Assembly: GCA_964531805.1 (NCBI GenBank)
Contig: CAZHGE010000002.1
Coordinates: 1 to 64,000 of the forward strand
Source of the DNA: RGIG8767 sp964531805
GTDB taxonomy: Bacteria > Bacillota > Clostridia > Lachnospirales > Lachnospiraceae
Reading direction: 5' to 3'
Length of the DNA stretch: 64,000 nucleotides
Below are positions 7,770 through 16,039 of this stretch, in pieces; position 1 is the first letter of the stretch; each line of letters begins with the position of its first letter. The notes beneath the pieces are model-generated. The model searched no databases and had not been told where the DNA came from. It worked only from the letters and a program-made list of their open reading frames with translations. The translations under genes were made by a program, and so were the position numbers.

Positions 7770-10031
7770 ATGTCTATTTTTCAGGAAATCAAATCATTAC
7801 ATTTTTCAAAGAAAATGTTACTCCAAAGATATTCGATTCAAAATTTATTGTTTCTTATTGGAATGGCGTTTAGTCTGGTTTTATTGAATCCCATAAAAAT
7901 ATTTGCACAACAAATTGATGATGGTACAGAAATAGTGGACGAAAATACAGAAGAAGAGAATAAGCTTGTTTATAAAAAAGACATCTTTCATCAGCATATT
8001 GGCAGTTCAGCAGGCGGTGGGTGCTACAGTATCAAAAAATCCGGTGAAACGACAGAAAAAGTATATTGTGATGGTACGATGAATTACTGGCCGGCTTATA
8101 ATAAAACGACTTGTAGCCGGTGCGGGGCCAGTTATGATGGAGATGAGTCCTATAGGGGATGCTGGCATTATGAAACAAGGACAACATACTATACGTACTA
8201 TACAATTGGCTGTGGAAAATCACCTTCTACGCTTTTAGGGTCGGTTTTTGTAGAAAAAAGTACGGATGACTGGGTAAAAAGTCTTGTATTAACGGCTGGT
8301 TATGAAAATACAGGTAATATGGTCGTGAACGAAAAGCCATATATTTGGAATGGAACAGAAGCCAGCGAGAGTAATACTTATGAAGTGAATGCCAGTGGAA
8401 CATATACATTGCAGTTGAATGCAGAGGCGTCAGCCAATACAAAAGATGCCGTTATCACCGTGGATGTTCGGAATGTGGATGCGACGGCACCAACAATTAT
8501 GGCACATACATTGAATCCGGAATCCGACTGGATCAAAGAGGGGGTTACGGTTTCGATTGTTCAAACAGTAGATTTGCAGCCGGATGGCAGTGAAGGCTGC
8601 GGGTTGCACGAAACACCCTATTCTTATGATAATGGAGAAACATGGACGACGGAAACAACTCATCTCTATATGGAAAATGGAACACATAGTATTTTAGTCC
8701 GTGATTGTTTGGAAAATATTTCTTCCTATAATGTATCGTTTCAAAATGTAGACTGTACACCACCAACGGTAGAATCACTGGATTATGACCATACAAAAAA
8801 TATTTTATCCACTGAACTTGTCATAACAGCATCCGATTTACAACCGGATGGTAGTGAAGGCAGTGGGCTTCACGAAGAACCGTATTCTTTTGATGGAGGT
8901 TTGACTTGGACAACAGAAAATACCTATATGGTAAAGGAGAATGGGATTATAAAAATTGCGGTTAGGGATAAGTTGGAAAATATTACAGTAATAGAAGAAA
9001 AGATACAAAACTTAGACTGCATTGGACCAAGAATTAGTTATTTCATGGTGTCAGATTCCTGGACCAATCAGAATGTGACTTTGTATTTGGCAGCGTCAGA
9101 TATAAATGAAGATGGAACAGCGGGAATTGGATTAATGGATACATGGTATTCTGTGGATGGTGGAAAAAACTGGTCTAATAAAGAGTCATTGGTATTTGAA
9201 GAAAACACCAGTTTTACGATAACAGCGCGGGATATGAATGATAATTATTCCACTGCACATATCAATATCATACAGATTGATAAGGAGCAGCCGTGGGCCG
9301 CTCTTACCATGGAAGTGACAGGAGAAGGTTTGGATATGCAGGTAAAACTGCAGGCATCCGGAGGAGATGACTATTCTGGAATTGCGGAAAATGGGTTTTC
9401 CTGGGATGGAGGCAGCACGTATTCGAATCAATCTGAAAAGACAGTGACGGAAAATGGATTATATCAGGTGTATGTACGGGATAAAGCAGGAAACAGCAAT
9501 AATGCAGTAATAGAAGTGGATGTATTTCCAGCATTGTTTCCGATCATTCCCATTATTCCAGAAGAACCAGGGGAACAACCAGAGACTATCGAATCGACAA
9601 CAGAGGAATGGGAAAGTGAAATGACTACTGTAACGATGGAGGAAAGGATTGAAGAGCCAGAGGAAATTCCAGTTGAAGTCATAGAACAGGATTCCTTATG
9701 GGAAAAACTTCTTATCTTTTTAAGTTTGATGTTAGCATCGGTAATGCTGGGAGTGCTTGTTCTGCTTCTTTGGTCCAGAACCATTGCGGTGTATGTGAAA
9801 AAGACAAATGGAAAGCAGCAGTATTTGGGCAGGTTGTGGATTTCGCATAAGGAAGAACGATATTTTGTAACGATACCGCAGTCCATGGTGGAAAAAGCCA
9901 TGACTATGTGTTATTGTTTTAAACCAGCGTCAATTTTTGTCGAATCCCATAAGGATGAGGAGATGCATTTTCTGTTTCCAGAAGGAGTGTGTATCACATT
10001 AACCATTGAACGAAACATGGAAATGGAGTAA
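7770..10031 (+). CDS. Membrane-anchored surface protein with Ig-like repeats
   Basis: This 753-residue protein is exported but not released. A long hydrophobic N-terminal signal (residues about 26-47, ending near FAQQ) is followed by a region with a CSRCG pair and many Tyr residues (about 110-140). About four repeats of 85-90 residues then follow (roughly 237-590), each with DLQPDGSEG..L..PYS.D.G.TWT and ENG...I.VRD..EN.S blocks. After an acidic Pro/Glu linker (about 590-640) come a transmembrane helix (about 646-668) and a cytoplasmic domain of about 85 residues. The repeats look like bacterial Ig-like folds seen in adhesins. The sizeable cytoplasmic tail is unusual for a simple adhesin and might signal inward. 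Function unknown. It is expressed from its own promoter. Confidence 0.65.
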   Translation: MSIFQEIKSLHFSKKMLLQRYSIQNLLFLIGMAFSLVLLNPIKIFAQQIDDGTEIVDENTEEENKLVYKKDIFHQHIGSSAGGGCYSIKKSGETTEKVYCDGTMNYWPAYNKTTCSRCGASYDGDESYRGCWHYETRTTYYTYYTIGCGKSPSTLLGSVFVEKSTDDWVKSLVLTAGYENTGNMVVNEKPYIWNGTEASESNTYEVNASGTYTLQLNAEASANTKDAVITVDVRNVDATAPTIMAHTLNPESDWIKEGVTVSIVQTVDLQPDGSEGCGLHETPYSYDNGETWTTETTHLYMENGTHSILVRDCLENISSYNVSFQNVDCTPPTVESLDYDHTKNILSTELVITASDLQPDGSEGSGLHEEPYSFDGGLTWTTENTYMVKENGIIKIAVRDKLENITVIEEKIQNLDCIGPRISYFMVSDSWTNQNVTLYLAASDINEDGTAGIGLMDTWYSVDGGKNWSNKESLVFEENTSFTITARDMNDNYSTAHINIIQIDKEQPWAALTMEVTGEGLDMQVKLQASGGDDYSGIAENGFSWDGGSTYSNQSEKTVTENGLYQVYVRDKAGNSNNAVIEVDVFPALFPIIPIIPEEPGEQPETIESTTEEWESEMTTVTMEERIEEPEEIPVEVIEQDSLWEKLLIFLSLMLASVMLGVLVLLLWSRTIAVYVKKTNGKQQYLGRLWISHKEERYFVTIPQSMVEKAMTMCYCFKPASIFVESHKDEEMHFLFPEGVCITLTIERNMEME

Positions 10032-10035
10032 AATC

Positions 10036-10098
10036 ATGGTTGTGAAAATGAAAAAAGAATTTACATATGATTATGATAAATGGGAGATGCGATTATGA
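10036..10098 (+). CDS. Possible 20-codon leader ORF overlapping hisC
   Basis: An ATG at 10036 with GGAG eight bases upstream opens a 20-codon frame (MVVKMKKEFTYDYDKWEMRL). Its TGA overlaps the hisC ATG as ATGA, the layout of translational coupling. No His-rich attenuator pattern is present. It could be chance. Confidence 0.3.
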   Translation: MVVKMKKEFTYDYDKWEMRL

Positions 10099-11159
10099 AG
10101 TGGGAAGAAAATGTACGCAGAGTAGTTCCTTATGTTCCGGGCGAACAGCCAAAACGCAAGGATATAATAAAGTTAAATACCAATGAGTGTCCTTATCCGC
10201 CGGCACCAGCAATTGCAGAGAAACTGACTGGGTATAACATAGATGAACTCCGTCTGTATCCAGATCCATGTGTGACGGCTCTGACTACCAGTATTGCGGA
10301 TACATATGGTGTGAAAAAAGAAAATGTATTTGTGGGTGTGGGTTCGGATGATGTATTAGCTATGGCATTTTTGACTTTTTTTAACTCGGATAAAAAAATC
10401 CTATTCCCGGATATTACATATTCTTTTTATGATGTGTGGGCGGATTTATACCGGATTCCTTATGAAGTACAGCCTTTAGATGAGAATTTCTGCATTCGTA
10501 AGGAAGATTATTTTAAGGAAAACGGCGGTATTATTTTCCCGAATCCAAATGCCCCAACAGGCATAGAAGAAAGTTTATCTAATATAGAAGAAATCGTAGC
10601 GGCAAATCCGGATGTGGTGGTAATCGTGGATGAAGCTTATGTGGATTTTGGATGCAAGAGTGCTCTTCCACTAATCGAAAAATATGAGAATCTTTTAGTA
10701 GTACAGACTTTTTCTAAATCCCGTGCGCTTGCTGGAATCCGTATCGGCTATGCGTTTGGAAGTGAAAAATTAATTCAGTACTTAAATGATGTAAAATTCT
10801 CTTTTAATTCCTATACCATGAATCGTTTGACAGAAGTGGTTGGATGTACCTGTTTAGAGGATAAGGCATATTTTGAAGAATGCGTGCAGAAGGTAATCGC
10901 TACCAGAGAGCGGACCAAAGTACGTTTAAAAGAACTGGGATTTTCCTTTGGAGATTCCAAGGCAAACTTTATCTTTGCTACACATGAGGCGGTTCCTGCT
11001 AAGGAATTGTTTGAGGCATTAAAAGAAGAAGGTATCTATGTACGTTACTTTAATAAGCCACGTATTGATAACTACCTTCGCATTTCCATTGGAACGGATG
11101 AAGAGATGGATGCAATGCTAGCATTTTTAGAACAGTATTTACAAAAACGAGAGGGATAG
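10095..11159 (+). CDS. hisC: Histidinol-phosphate aminotransferase-like enzyme
   Basis: This is a PLP fold-type I aminotransferase of 354 residues. It has the HisC-type N-terminus VPYVPGEQP..DIIKLNTNECPYPP, the segment DEAYVDFG, and the Schiff-base lysine K208 in TFSKSRALAGIRIGYAFG. The C-terminal YVRYFNKPRIDNYLRISIG contains the substrate-carboxylate Arg. It converts imidazole acetol phosphate to histidinol phosphate, though some HisC paralogues act on aromatic substrates. The start is put at 10095 rather than 10080 because GGGAG (10082-10086) lies correctly for it. No other his genes are nearby. The methyltransferase gene begins immediately at its stop codon. Confidence 0.87.
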   Translation: MKWEENVRRVVPYVPGEQPKRKDIIKLNTNECPYPPAPAIAEKLTGYNIDELRLYPDPCVTALTTSIADTYGVKKENVFVGVGSDDVLAMAFLTFFNSDKKILFPDITYSFYDVWADLYRIPYEVQPLDENFCIRKEDYFKENGGIIFPNPNAPTGIEESLSNIEEIVAANPDVVVIVDEAYVDFGCKSALPLIEKYENLLVVQTFSKSRALAGIRIGYAFGSEKLIQYLNDVKFSFNSYTMNRLTEVVGCTCLEDKAYFEECVQKVIATRERTKVRLKELGFSFGDSKANFIFATHEAVPAKELFEALKEEGIYVRYFNKPRIDNYLRISIGTDEEMDAMLAFLEQYLQKREG

Positions 11160-11909
11160 ATGGAAGCGTATACCGATTTTGCATATGTATATGATACTTT
11201 AATGGATAACACTCCCTATGAGCTGTGGTGTGAACAGGTAACTGCCATTTTACAGCGTTATGGTATTACAGAAGACTTGGTTTTGGATCTTGGCTGTGGT
11301 ACGGGTACCTTGACGGAACTCTTAGCGAAAAAAGGCTATGATATGATTGGGGTCGATGTATCTGAGGAGATGTTAGAAAGAGCCATTGAAAAAAGAGAAG
11401 AATCCGGTCTGCCAATCTTGTATCTTTTACAGGATATGAGGGAGTTTGAATTGTATGGAACGGTAAAGGCTGTAGTGAGTGTCTGTGATTCTTTAAATTA
11501 TTTGTTAGAAGATGAAGATGTAGTAGAAACATTTCGTTTGGTTAATAATTATCTGGATCCGGGAGGACTTTTTATCTTTGATTTCAATACGGTTCATAAA
11601 TACCGTGATGTAATTGGAGATACTACCATTGCAGAAAACCGGGATGAATGCAGCTTTATTTGGGAAAACTTTTACCATGAGGAAGAACGGGTCAATGAAT
11701 ATGAAGTTATGTTCTTTGTAAAAGAAGGAGAACTGTTCCGGCGTTTTGAAGAGACTCATTACCAGAAGGGCTACACCGCAGAAGAAATGAAGGTGTTTTT
11801 AGAAGAAGCTGGCTTGGAATTCATTTCCATGTGCGATTCAGACACCCAGCAGGACGTGACCGACGCGACCGAACGCATCTGCATGGTCGCCCGTGAACAC
11901 TTGAAATAA
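11160..11909 (+). CDS. Class I SAM-dependent methyltransferase
   Basis: The protein has 249 residues. Motif I VLDLGCGTGTLTELLAKKG (about residues 40-58), the following acidic VDVSEEML and the QDMREFEL / DSLNYLLEDEDV blocks define a Rossmann-fold methyltransferase of the type often annotated as small-molecule methyltransferase. The substrate is unknown. The ATG directly follows the hisC TAG, so the two are cotranscribed. The last 25 codons (from about 11830) are noticeably GC-richer than the body. Pieces of this 3' end recur downstream, so the C-terminus probably overlaps an intergenic repeat element. Confidence 0.85.
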   Translation: MEAYTDFAYVYDTLMDNTPYELWCEQVTAILQRYGITEDLVLDLGCGTGTLTELLAKKGYDMIGVDVSEEMLERAIEKREESGLPILYLLQDMREFELYGTVKAVVSVCDSLNYLLEDEDVVETFRLVNNYLDPGGLFIFDFNTVHKYRDVIGDTTIAENRDECSFIWENFYHEEERVNEYEVMFFVKEGELFRRFEETHYQKGYTAEEMKVFLEEAGLEFISMCDSDTQQDVTDATERICMVAREHLK

Positions 11910-12069
11910 GAGTTAAGCCAAACGGCTCTGTTTTGGGCGATACAGCCAACGGATGAATGCTTGAAATGTAACTTATAGGAAAAACAACCCCAAGCCGTGC
12001 GATTCAGCCACGAGTGAATGCTTGAAATAAGAGTTAAGCCAAACGGCCCTGTTTTGGGCGATTCAGCCA
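11900..12069 (+). repeat. Direct repeats continuing from the methyltransferase 3' end
   Basis: A 49-bp unit at 11900-11948 recurs at 12021-12069 with 47 identical bases. A degenerate middle copy shares GAATGCTTGAAAT (11955 and 12016) and GCGATxCAGCCA (11938, 11999, 12059). The gene end itself contains GCGATTCAGACACC (11833), suggesting stepwise duplication. No gene is supported between 11910 and 12130. Confidence 0.85.
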
Positions 12070-12100
12070 CGCTTTCGGAGCCCAAAACAGAGTTGTTTGG
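12039..12100. repeat. REP-like GC-rich hairpin upstream of hslO
   Basis: Two 21-nt arms (12039-12059 and 12080-12100) pair at 20 positions including two G-U. The outer ends are CCAAAC/GTTTGG and the inner stem is CTGTTTTGGGC/GCCCAAAACAG. The loop GATTCAGCCACGCTTTCGGA resembles the loop of the hairpin at 59890-59945. No U-tract follows, so this is not a classic terminator. Confidence 0.75.
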
Positions 12101-12130
12101 TATAAGATTAAATACAAGGAGAACATACGA

Positions 12131-13012
12131 ATGTCAGATTATATCGTAAGAGCAATCGCAGGCAATGCACAGATCCGTGCATTTGCAGCAACAGCGAAAG
12201 ATACAGTAGAAGCCGCAAGAGTGGCTCATAATTTAAGTCCCGTTGCATCCGCAGCCTTGGGACGTACCTTGATTGGTGGCGCCATGATGGGAGCCATGTT
12301 AAAAAGTGAAAAGGACATGCTCACTTTGCAGATCAAGGGGGATGGTCCGATTGGCCAGATTGTTGTAACAGCGGATGCCTCCGGTTCTGTAAAAGGATAT
12401 GTACAGAATCCATCCGTAATGCTTCCTCCTAATGCGGCAGGAAAATTGGACGTTGGTGGTGCTGTAGGATACGGTGTTTTGCAGGTTATTAAGGATATGG
12501 GATTAAAGGACCCTTATTGCGGACAGACTGTTTTACAGACAGGTGAGATTGCAGAGGATTTGACCTATTATTTTGCAAGTTCTGAACAGGTTCCCTCTTC
12601 CGTTGGGTTAGGCGTATTAATGGATAAGGATTTGGCAGATGTAAAACAGGCAGGTGGATTTATTATTCAGTTAATGCCTTTTGCAGATGATTCGGTGATT
12701 GAGCAGTTGGAAAAGAATTTAACACAGATTCCTTCTGTAACAGCTATGCTGGATGCAGGACTGACACCGGAGCAGATGCTTGAAAAGGTATTGGAAGGTA
12801 TGGACGTAGAATTTACCGATACGCTTCCGCTTACATTTAAATGTAACTGTAGCAAGGAAAGAATCGAAAAAGCGTTAATCAGTGTTGGCGAAAAAGACTT
12901 AAAGGAAATGATTGCTGATGGTAAGCCGATTGAAGTAAATTGTCATTTCTGTAGTAAAAACTATACATTTTCTATTGCAGAATTACAGGGATTATTAAAG
13001 AAGGCAAAGTAA
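12131..13012 (+). CDS. hslO: Redox-regulated chaperone Hsp33
   Basis: HslO is a cytosolic holdase (293 residues) activated by oxidation. The C-terminal zinc switch is complete: C238-x-C240 (KCNCSKE) and C271-x-x-C274 (CHFCSK). N-terminal blocks SPVASAALGRTLIGGAMMGAMLK-like and GDGPIGQIVVTADASG are family-typical. AAGGAG lies 8 bp before the ATG. The gene follows the repeat/hairpin element, which occupies its leader region. It is followed by nadE after 22 bp, so the two are probably cotranscribed. Confidence 0.95.
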   Translation: MSDYIVRAIAGNAQIRAFAATAKDTVEAARVAHNLSPVASAALGRTLIGGAMMGAMLKSEKDMLTLQIKGDGPIGQIVVTADASGSVKGYVQNPSVMLPPNAAGKLDVGGAVGYGVLQVIKDMGLKDPYCGQTVLQTGEIAEDLTYYFASSEQVPSSVGLGVLMDKDLADVKQAGGFIIQLMPFADDSVIEQLEKNLTQIPSVTAMLDAGLTPEQMLEKVLEGMDVEFTDTLPLTFKCNCSKERIEKALISVGEKDLKEMIADGKPIEVNCHFCSKNYTFSIAELQGLLKKAK

Positions 13013-13034
13013 TAAGAAAGGCTGGTATTTCTTT

Positions 13035-15059
13035 ATGAAGGACGGATTTATCCGGGTTGCGGCAGCAGGGATCAAGGTTAAAGTAGCAGATCCTGTTTAT
13101 AATGCAGAAATTGTGATACAGAAGATGATGGAGTGTGCGGAGCAAGGAGCAAAAGTAATTGTTTTTCCAGAGTTGGCTTTGTCCGGTTATACCTGCGGAG
13201 ATTTGTTTTTGCAGGAAAAATTGATCAGAAATTGTAGAGAAGTTTTGATAAAAGTAGTAGAAGCTTCTAAGCAGGCGGATGCGATCGTCTTTGTAGGACT
13301 TCCTTTTGCTTATCAGGGAAAACTGTATAATGCAGCAGCAGCTATTTGTGGCGGTAAGTTATTGGGAATGATTCCTAAGACGAGTTTGCCCAATTATAAT
13401 GAATTTTCAGAACTTCGTTATTTTGCAAAGGGAATGGATGAAGTTGTTTATGTGACTATCAATGGGAATGCTGTTCCATTTGGAACGAATCTGTTGTTTG
13501 CAACAGAAGAAGGTCTTGTGATTGGCTGTGAGATTTGTGAAGATTTATGGGCTGCGGTAAGTCCTGGTACATTTCATGCACTGAATGGAGCTAATTTATT
13601 GGTAAACTTAAGTGCTTCGAATGAGTTGGTTGGTAAAAGTGAGTACCGCAGACAATTAGTATCTTCTGCCAGTGCAAAACTTTTATGCGGTTATGTATAT
13701 GCCAGCGCTGGAGAGGGAGAATCCACACAGGATGTTGTTTTTGGTGGTCATCATCTGATTGCAGAAAATGGCACCATTCTAAAAGAATCCCAGTCTTTTG
13801 CGAATGAAACGATTTATGAAGAAATTGATATTCATCGTATTCTAAGTGAACGTAGAAGAAATACTTCTTTTGTGATGGATGGCTCAAAGGAATACTGCCG
13901 TGTACCGTTTGCATTAAGAAGAGAGAATATAGAAATCAGCCGTGCATTTGCAAAGATGCCTTTTGTCCCAGCGGATGCACAAAGGCGGCAGCAACGTTGC
14001 GAAGAGATTTTTGCGATTCAGGCAAATGGATTGAAAAAACGTTTAGAGCATACGAACTGTAAGCATGCAGTAATCGGTGTGTCTGGTGGCTTGGATTCCA
14101 CATTGGCACTTTTGGTAATTGTCAGAGCATTTGATCTTTTACAATTAGATCATAAAAATATTATTGCGGTTACAATGCCCTGCTTTGGAACAACGGACAG
14201 AACATATGATAATGCCTGTCTGCTTGCAAAGACGCTTGGGTGTACATTAAAAGAAGTGGATATTAAAAAGGCTGTCACACAGCATTTTGAAGATATTGGA
14301 CAAAGCATGGATAATCATGATGTGACTTATGAGAATGCACAGGCAAGAGAGCGTACCCAGGTACTTATGGATATTGCGAATCAGTGCGGTGGTATGGTGA
14401 TTGGTACAGGAGATCTTTCTGAACTGGCACTTGGATGGGCAACCTATAATGGAGATCATATGTCCATGTATGGTGTAAATGGTTCCATTCCTAAAACATT
14501 AGTCAGACATCTTGTACGTTATTATGCGGAATGTTGTTGTGTAAGTACTACAGGAAATATGCCGGCAGATGGCGCTGTTTTAGAAAAGGAAGATACACTA
14601 AAAAGTGCAGAAGCACTAAATGGTGCAAGCGCACAAAAAAGTGAAAGCGCACTAAAAAGTGCAAACGCATTAAAAAAAGCGTTGGAGGATGTGCTGGATA
14701 CTCCCGTAAGCCCGGAACTTCTTCCGCCGGTGGATGGTGTGATTGCACAGAAAACAGAAGATTTAGTAGGTCCGTATGAACTACATGATTTCTTCCTGTA
14801 TTATATGCTACGTTTTGGTTTTTCACCGTCCAAGATTTACCGTATTGCACGATTGACCTTCCAAGAAGAATATGATGAAGAAACGATTTTAAAGTGGCTG
14901 AAGACATTTTACCGTCGCTTCTTTTCACAGCAGTTCAAACGCTCCTGTTTACCGGATGGTCCAAAGGTGGGAAGTGTAGGCGTTTCACCAAGAGGTGATT
15001 TGCAAATGCCATCGGATGCGTCCGCGTCGATTTGGATTTCGGAACTGGAAAGTTTATAA
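13035..15059 (+). CDS. nadE: Glutamine-dependent NAD+ synthetase with an internal repeat insertion
   Basis: This 674-residue two-domain enzyme makes NAD+ from deamido-NAD+ using glutamine. The N-terminal nitrilase-type glutaminase has the Glu46 (FPELALSGY), Lys115 (IPKTSLPNY) and Cys168 (CEICEDLW) triad. The C-terminal synthetase has the ATP-binding SGGLDS (350-355). Between the VSTTGNMPADGA region and the conserved LDTPVSPELLPP motif lies a stretch of about 35 residues built of Lys/Ser/Ala-rich imperfect repeats (about 519-552), which looks like a recent in-frame expansion of the linker. It is followed by a palindromic repeat block, not a simple terminator. Confidence 0.93.
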   Translation: MKDGFIRVAAAGIKVKVADPVYNAEIVIQKMMECAEQGAKVIVFPELALSGYTCGDLFLQEKLIRNCREVLIKVVEASKQADAIVFVGLPFAYQGKLYNAAAAICGGKLLGMIPKTSLPNYNEFSELRYFAKGMDEVVYVTINGNAVPFGTNLLFATEEGLVIGCEICEDLWAAVSPGTFHALNGANLLVNLSASNELVGKSEYRRQLVSSASAKLLCGYVYASAGEGESTQDVVFGGHHLIAENGTILKESQSFANETIYEEIDIHRILSERRRNTSFVMDGSKEYCRVPFALRRENIEISRAFAKMPFVPADAQRRQQRCEEIFAIQANGLKKRLEHTNCKHAVIGVSGGLDSTLALLVIVRAFDLLQLDHKNIIAVTMPCFGTTDRTYDNACLLAKTLGCTLKEVDIKKAVTQHFEDIGQSMDNHDVTYENAQARERTQVLMDIANQCGGMVIGTGDLSELALGWATYNGDHMSMYGVNGSIPKTLVRHLVRYYAECCCVSTTGNMPADGAVLEKEDTLKSAEALNGASAQKSESALKSANALKKALEDVLDTPVSPELLPPVDGVIAQKTEDLVGPYELHDFFLYYMLRFGFSPSKIYRIARLTFQEEYDEETILKWLKTFYRRFFSQQFKRSCLPDGPKVGSVGVSPRGDLQMPSDASASIWISELESL

Positions 15060-15075
15060 GAGTGAGCAGAATAAT

Positions 15076-15200
15076 AAATTGGACTTTTTTACCAGAGTGG
15101 ATGCTATATAGTCCAAAAAACGCTGAATTTTTAAAAAATCAACAGATTTATACAGCGTTTTGGACATTATAGTATTGTACCTAGTAAAAAAGTCCAATTT
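15076..15200. repeat. Nested inverted-repeat element downstream of nadE
   Basis: Outer arms 15076-15094 and 15182-15200 are reverse complements at 18 of 19 positions (AAATTGGACTTTTTTACCA). Inner arms near 15104-15125 and 15153-15172 (TAGTCCAAAAAACGCTG / CAGCGTTTTGGACATTATA) also pair. The transcript could fold into a stem of about 125 nt, with T-rich sequence following, between the convergent genes nadE and 15354-15809. It may be a bidirectional terminator and/or a small MITE-like element. Confidence 0.7.
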
Positions 15201-15233
15201 TTTTGCTTTTTTGGACTTTATTTGGAAATGTTG

Positions 15234-15328
15234 TTTCCTAAAGTCCAAAGGATATGAAGCAGAATTTCCCTAAAGTCCAAAGGATATGAAACAGAATTTC
15301 CCTAAAGTCCAAATGTTATTGAACAGAA
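15234..15328 (+). repeat. Three tandem copies of a 31-32 bp repeat
   Basis: Units 15234-15264, 15265-15296 and 15297-15328 share the core CTAAAGTCCAAAGGATATGA and end in CAGAA. Units 1 and 2 differ at two positions; unit 3 is more diverged. The TCCAAA word also recurs inverted in the neighbouring palindrome. 15060-15353 contains no gene. Confidence 0.85.
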
Positions 15329-15353
15329 TAGGTATGACAGAGAAAAAATTCTG

Positions 15354-15809
15354 CTATTCTGTAGTATCTGCAATCTTTGCCTGATTTAAAGAAGAAGTAA
15401 TAGCATTTAGTAAAATGGTTGAAGTATATAGATTATCGGAAGAATACTGAATGCCTTCAATGGATTGGTTTTCCATGATCTGGGAAGCGAGTTCTTCTAA
15501 AGCCGGTTCCATCAGAGGATACATAACGCTTACTGTTTCATCCATGTTTTGAAGTTCGATGGAAAGGATTGCCGTTTCATCTACTGTAACGGCAAGTTCC
15601 ACATTGCTGCCATTCAGTACCATGGCCGTTGTGTAAGTGCCGGGAACATAGATGGCGGAAGAATCCTGTGGTGCAGGCGATGAGGTTTCATCTTTATTTG
15701 TGAAGGTAATTGCTAAAAAGATAATGGCTAATATTCCAAGAACTAGAAAAATCCCCGCACAGATTAGTTCTTTTAACTTTAATACAACAATTTTTGTTTT
15801 TCCGCTCAT
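15354..15809 (-). CDS. Membrane-anchored FMN-binding-like domain protein (degenerate)
   Basis: This 151-residue protein has one N-terminal transmembrane helix (about 15-37) and an extracytoplasmic domain of about 100 residues. The domain follows the FMN_bind pattern: VPGTYTT at the start, a VxVTVDETAILSIEL strand pair, then QIMENQSIEGIQYSSDNLYTSTILLNAI. The SGAT-type Thr attachment motif of flavinylated members is replaced by YSSDNLYTS, so covalent FMN attachment is doubtful. GGAG lies 8 bp upstream of the ATG. It is monocistronic and convergent with nadE. The function is probably extracellular binding; this is an inference from weak similarity. Confidence 0.55.
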   Translation of the reverse strand: MSGKTKIVVLKLKELICAGIFLVLGILAIIFLAITFTNKDETSSPAPQDSSAIYVPGTYTTAMVLNGSNVELAVTVDETAILSIELQNMDETVSVMYPLMEPALEELASQIMENQSIEGIQYSSDNLYTSTILLNAITSSLNQAKIADTTE

Positions 15810-15966
15810 AATGGTTTCTCCGTAAATATTTATATATCATATGTAGCGATAAGGGGATATATGACTGGTATTTTCATGGAGGTAAAAATATAAGTGTTGT
15901 AACGATTCAGAGCCCTGGTTTCCAAGAAGTTCAGGTTTATACGTGGTTATAATATTGTTAAAAAAC

Positions 15967-15979
15967 TTTGATAGTCGAA
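15967..15979. promoter_or_regulatory. Fourth, imperfect FabT-like site upstream of the acpP promoter
   Basis: TTTGATAGTCGAA matches TTTGA-N3-TCAAA with one change. It ends 20 bp before the -35 element of the fatty-acid operon. Confidence 0.5.
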
Positions 15980-15998
15980 ATATTTTTTGCAAAAAGTA

Positions 15999-16027
15999 TT
16001 GACAGAAGAATGAATAGGGTTTATATT
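15999..16027 (+). promoter_or_regulatory. Sigma-A promoter of the fatty-acid synthesis operon
   Basis: TTGACA (15999-16004), a 17-bp spacer and TATATT (16022-16027). It leaves a leader of about 215 nt before acpP. The 15810-16250 interval otherwise holds operators and two small GC-rich hairpins (16173-16189 and 16193-16220) but no supported gene. Confidence 0.8.
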
Positions 16028-16039
16028 GCAGATAAATAC

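Noticed and set aside
9464..9901. Minus-strand ORF of 145 codons opposite the Ig-repeat protein
   Set aside because: It has no ribosome binding site and no family features, its composition mirrors the sense gene, and the opposite strand has a complete domain architecture.
15240..15328. Possible CRISPR array
   Set aside because: The three units are contiguous with no spacers and no cas genes lie nearby, so this is a plain tandem repeat.
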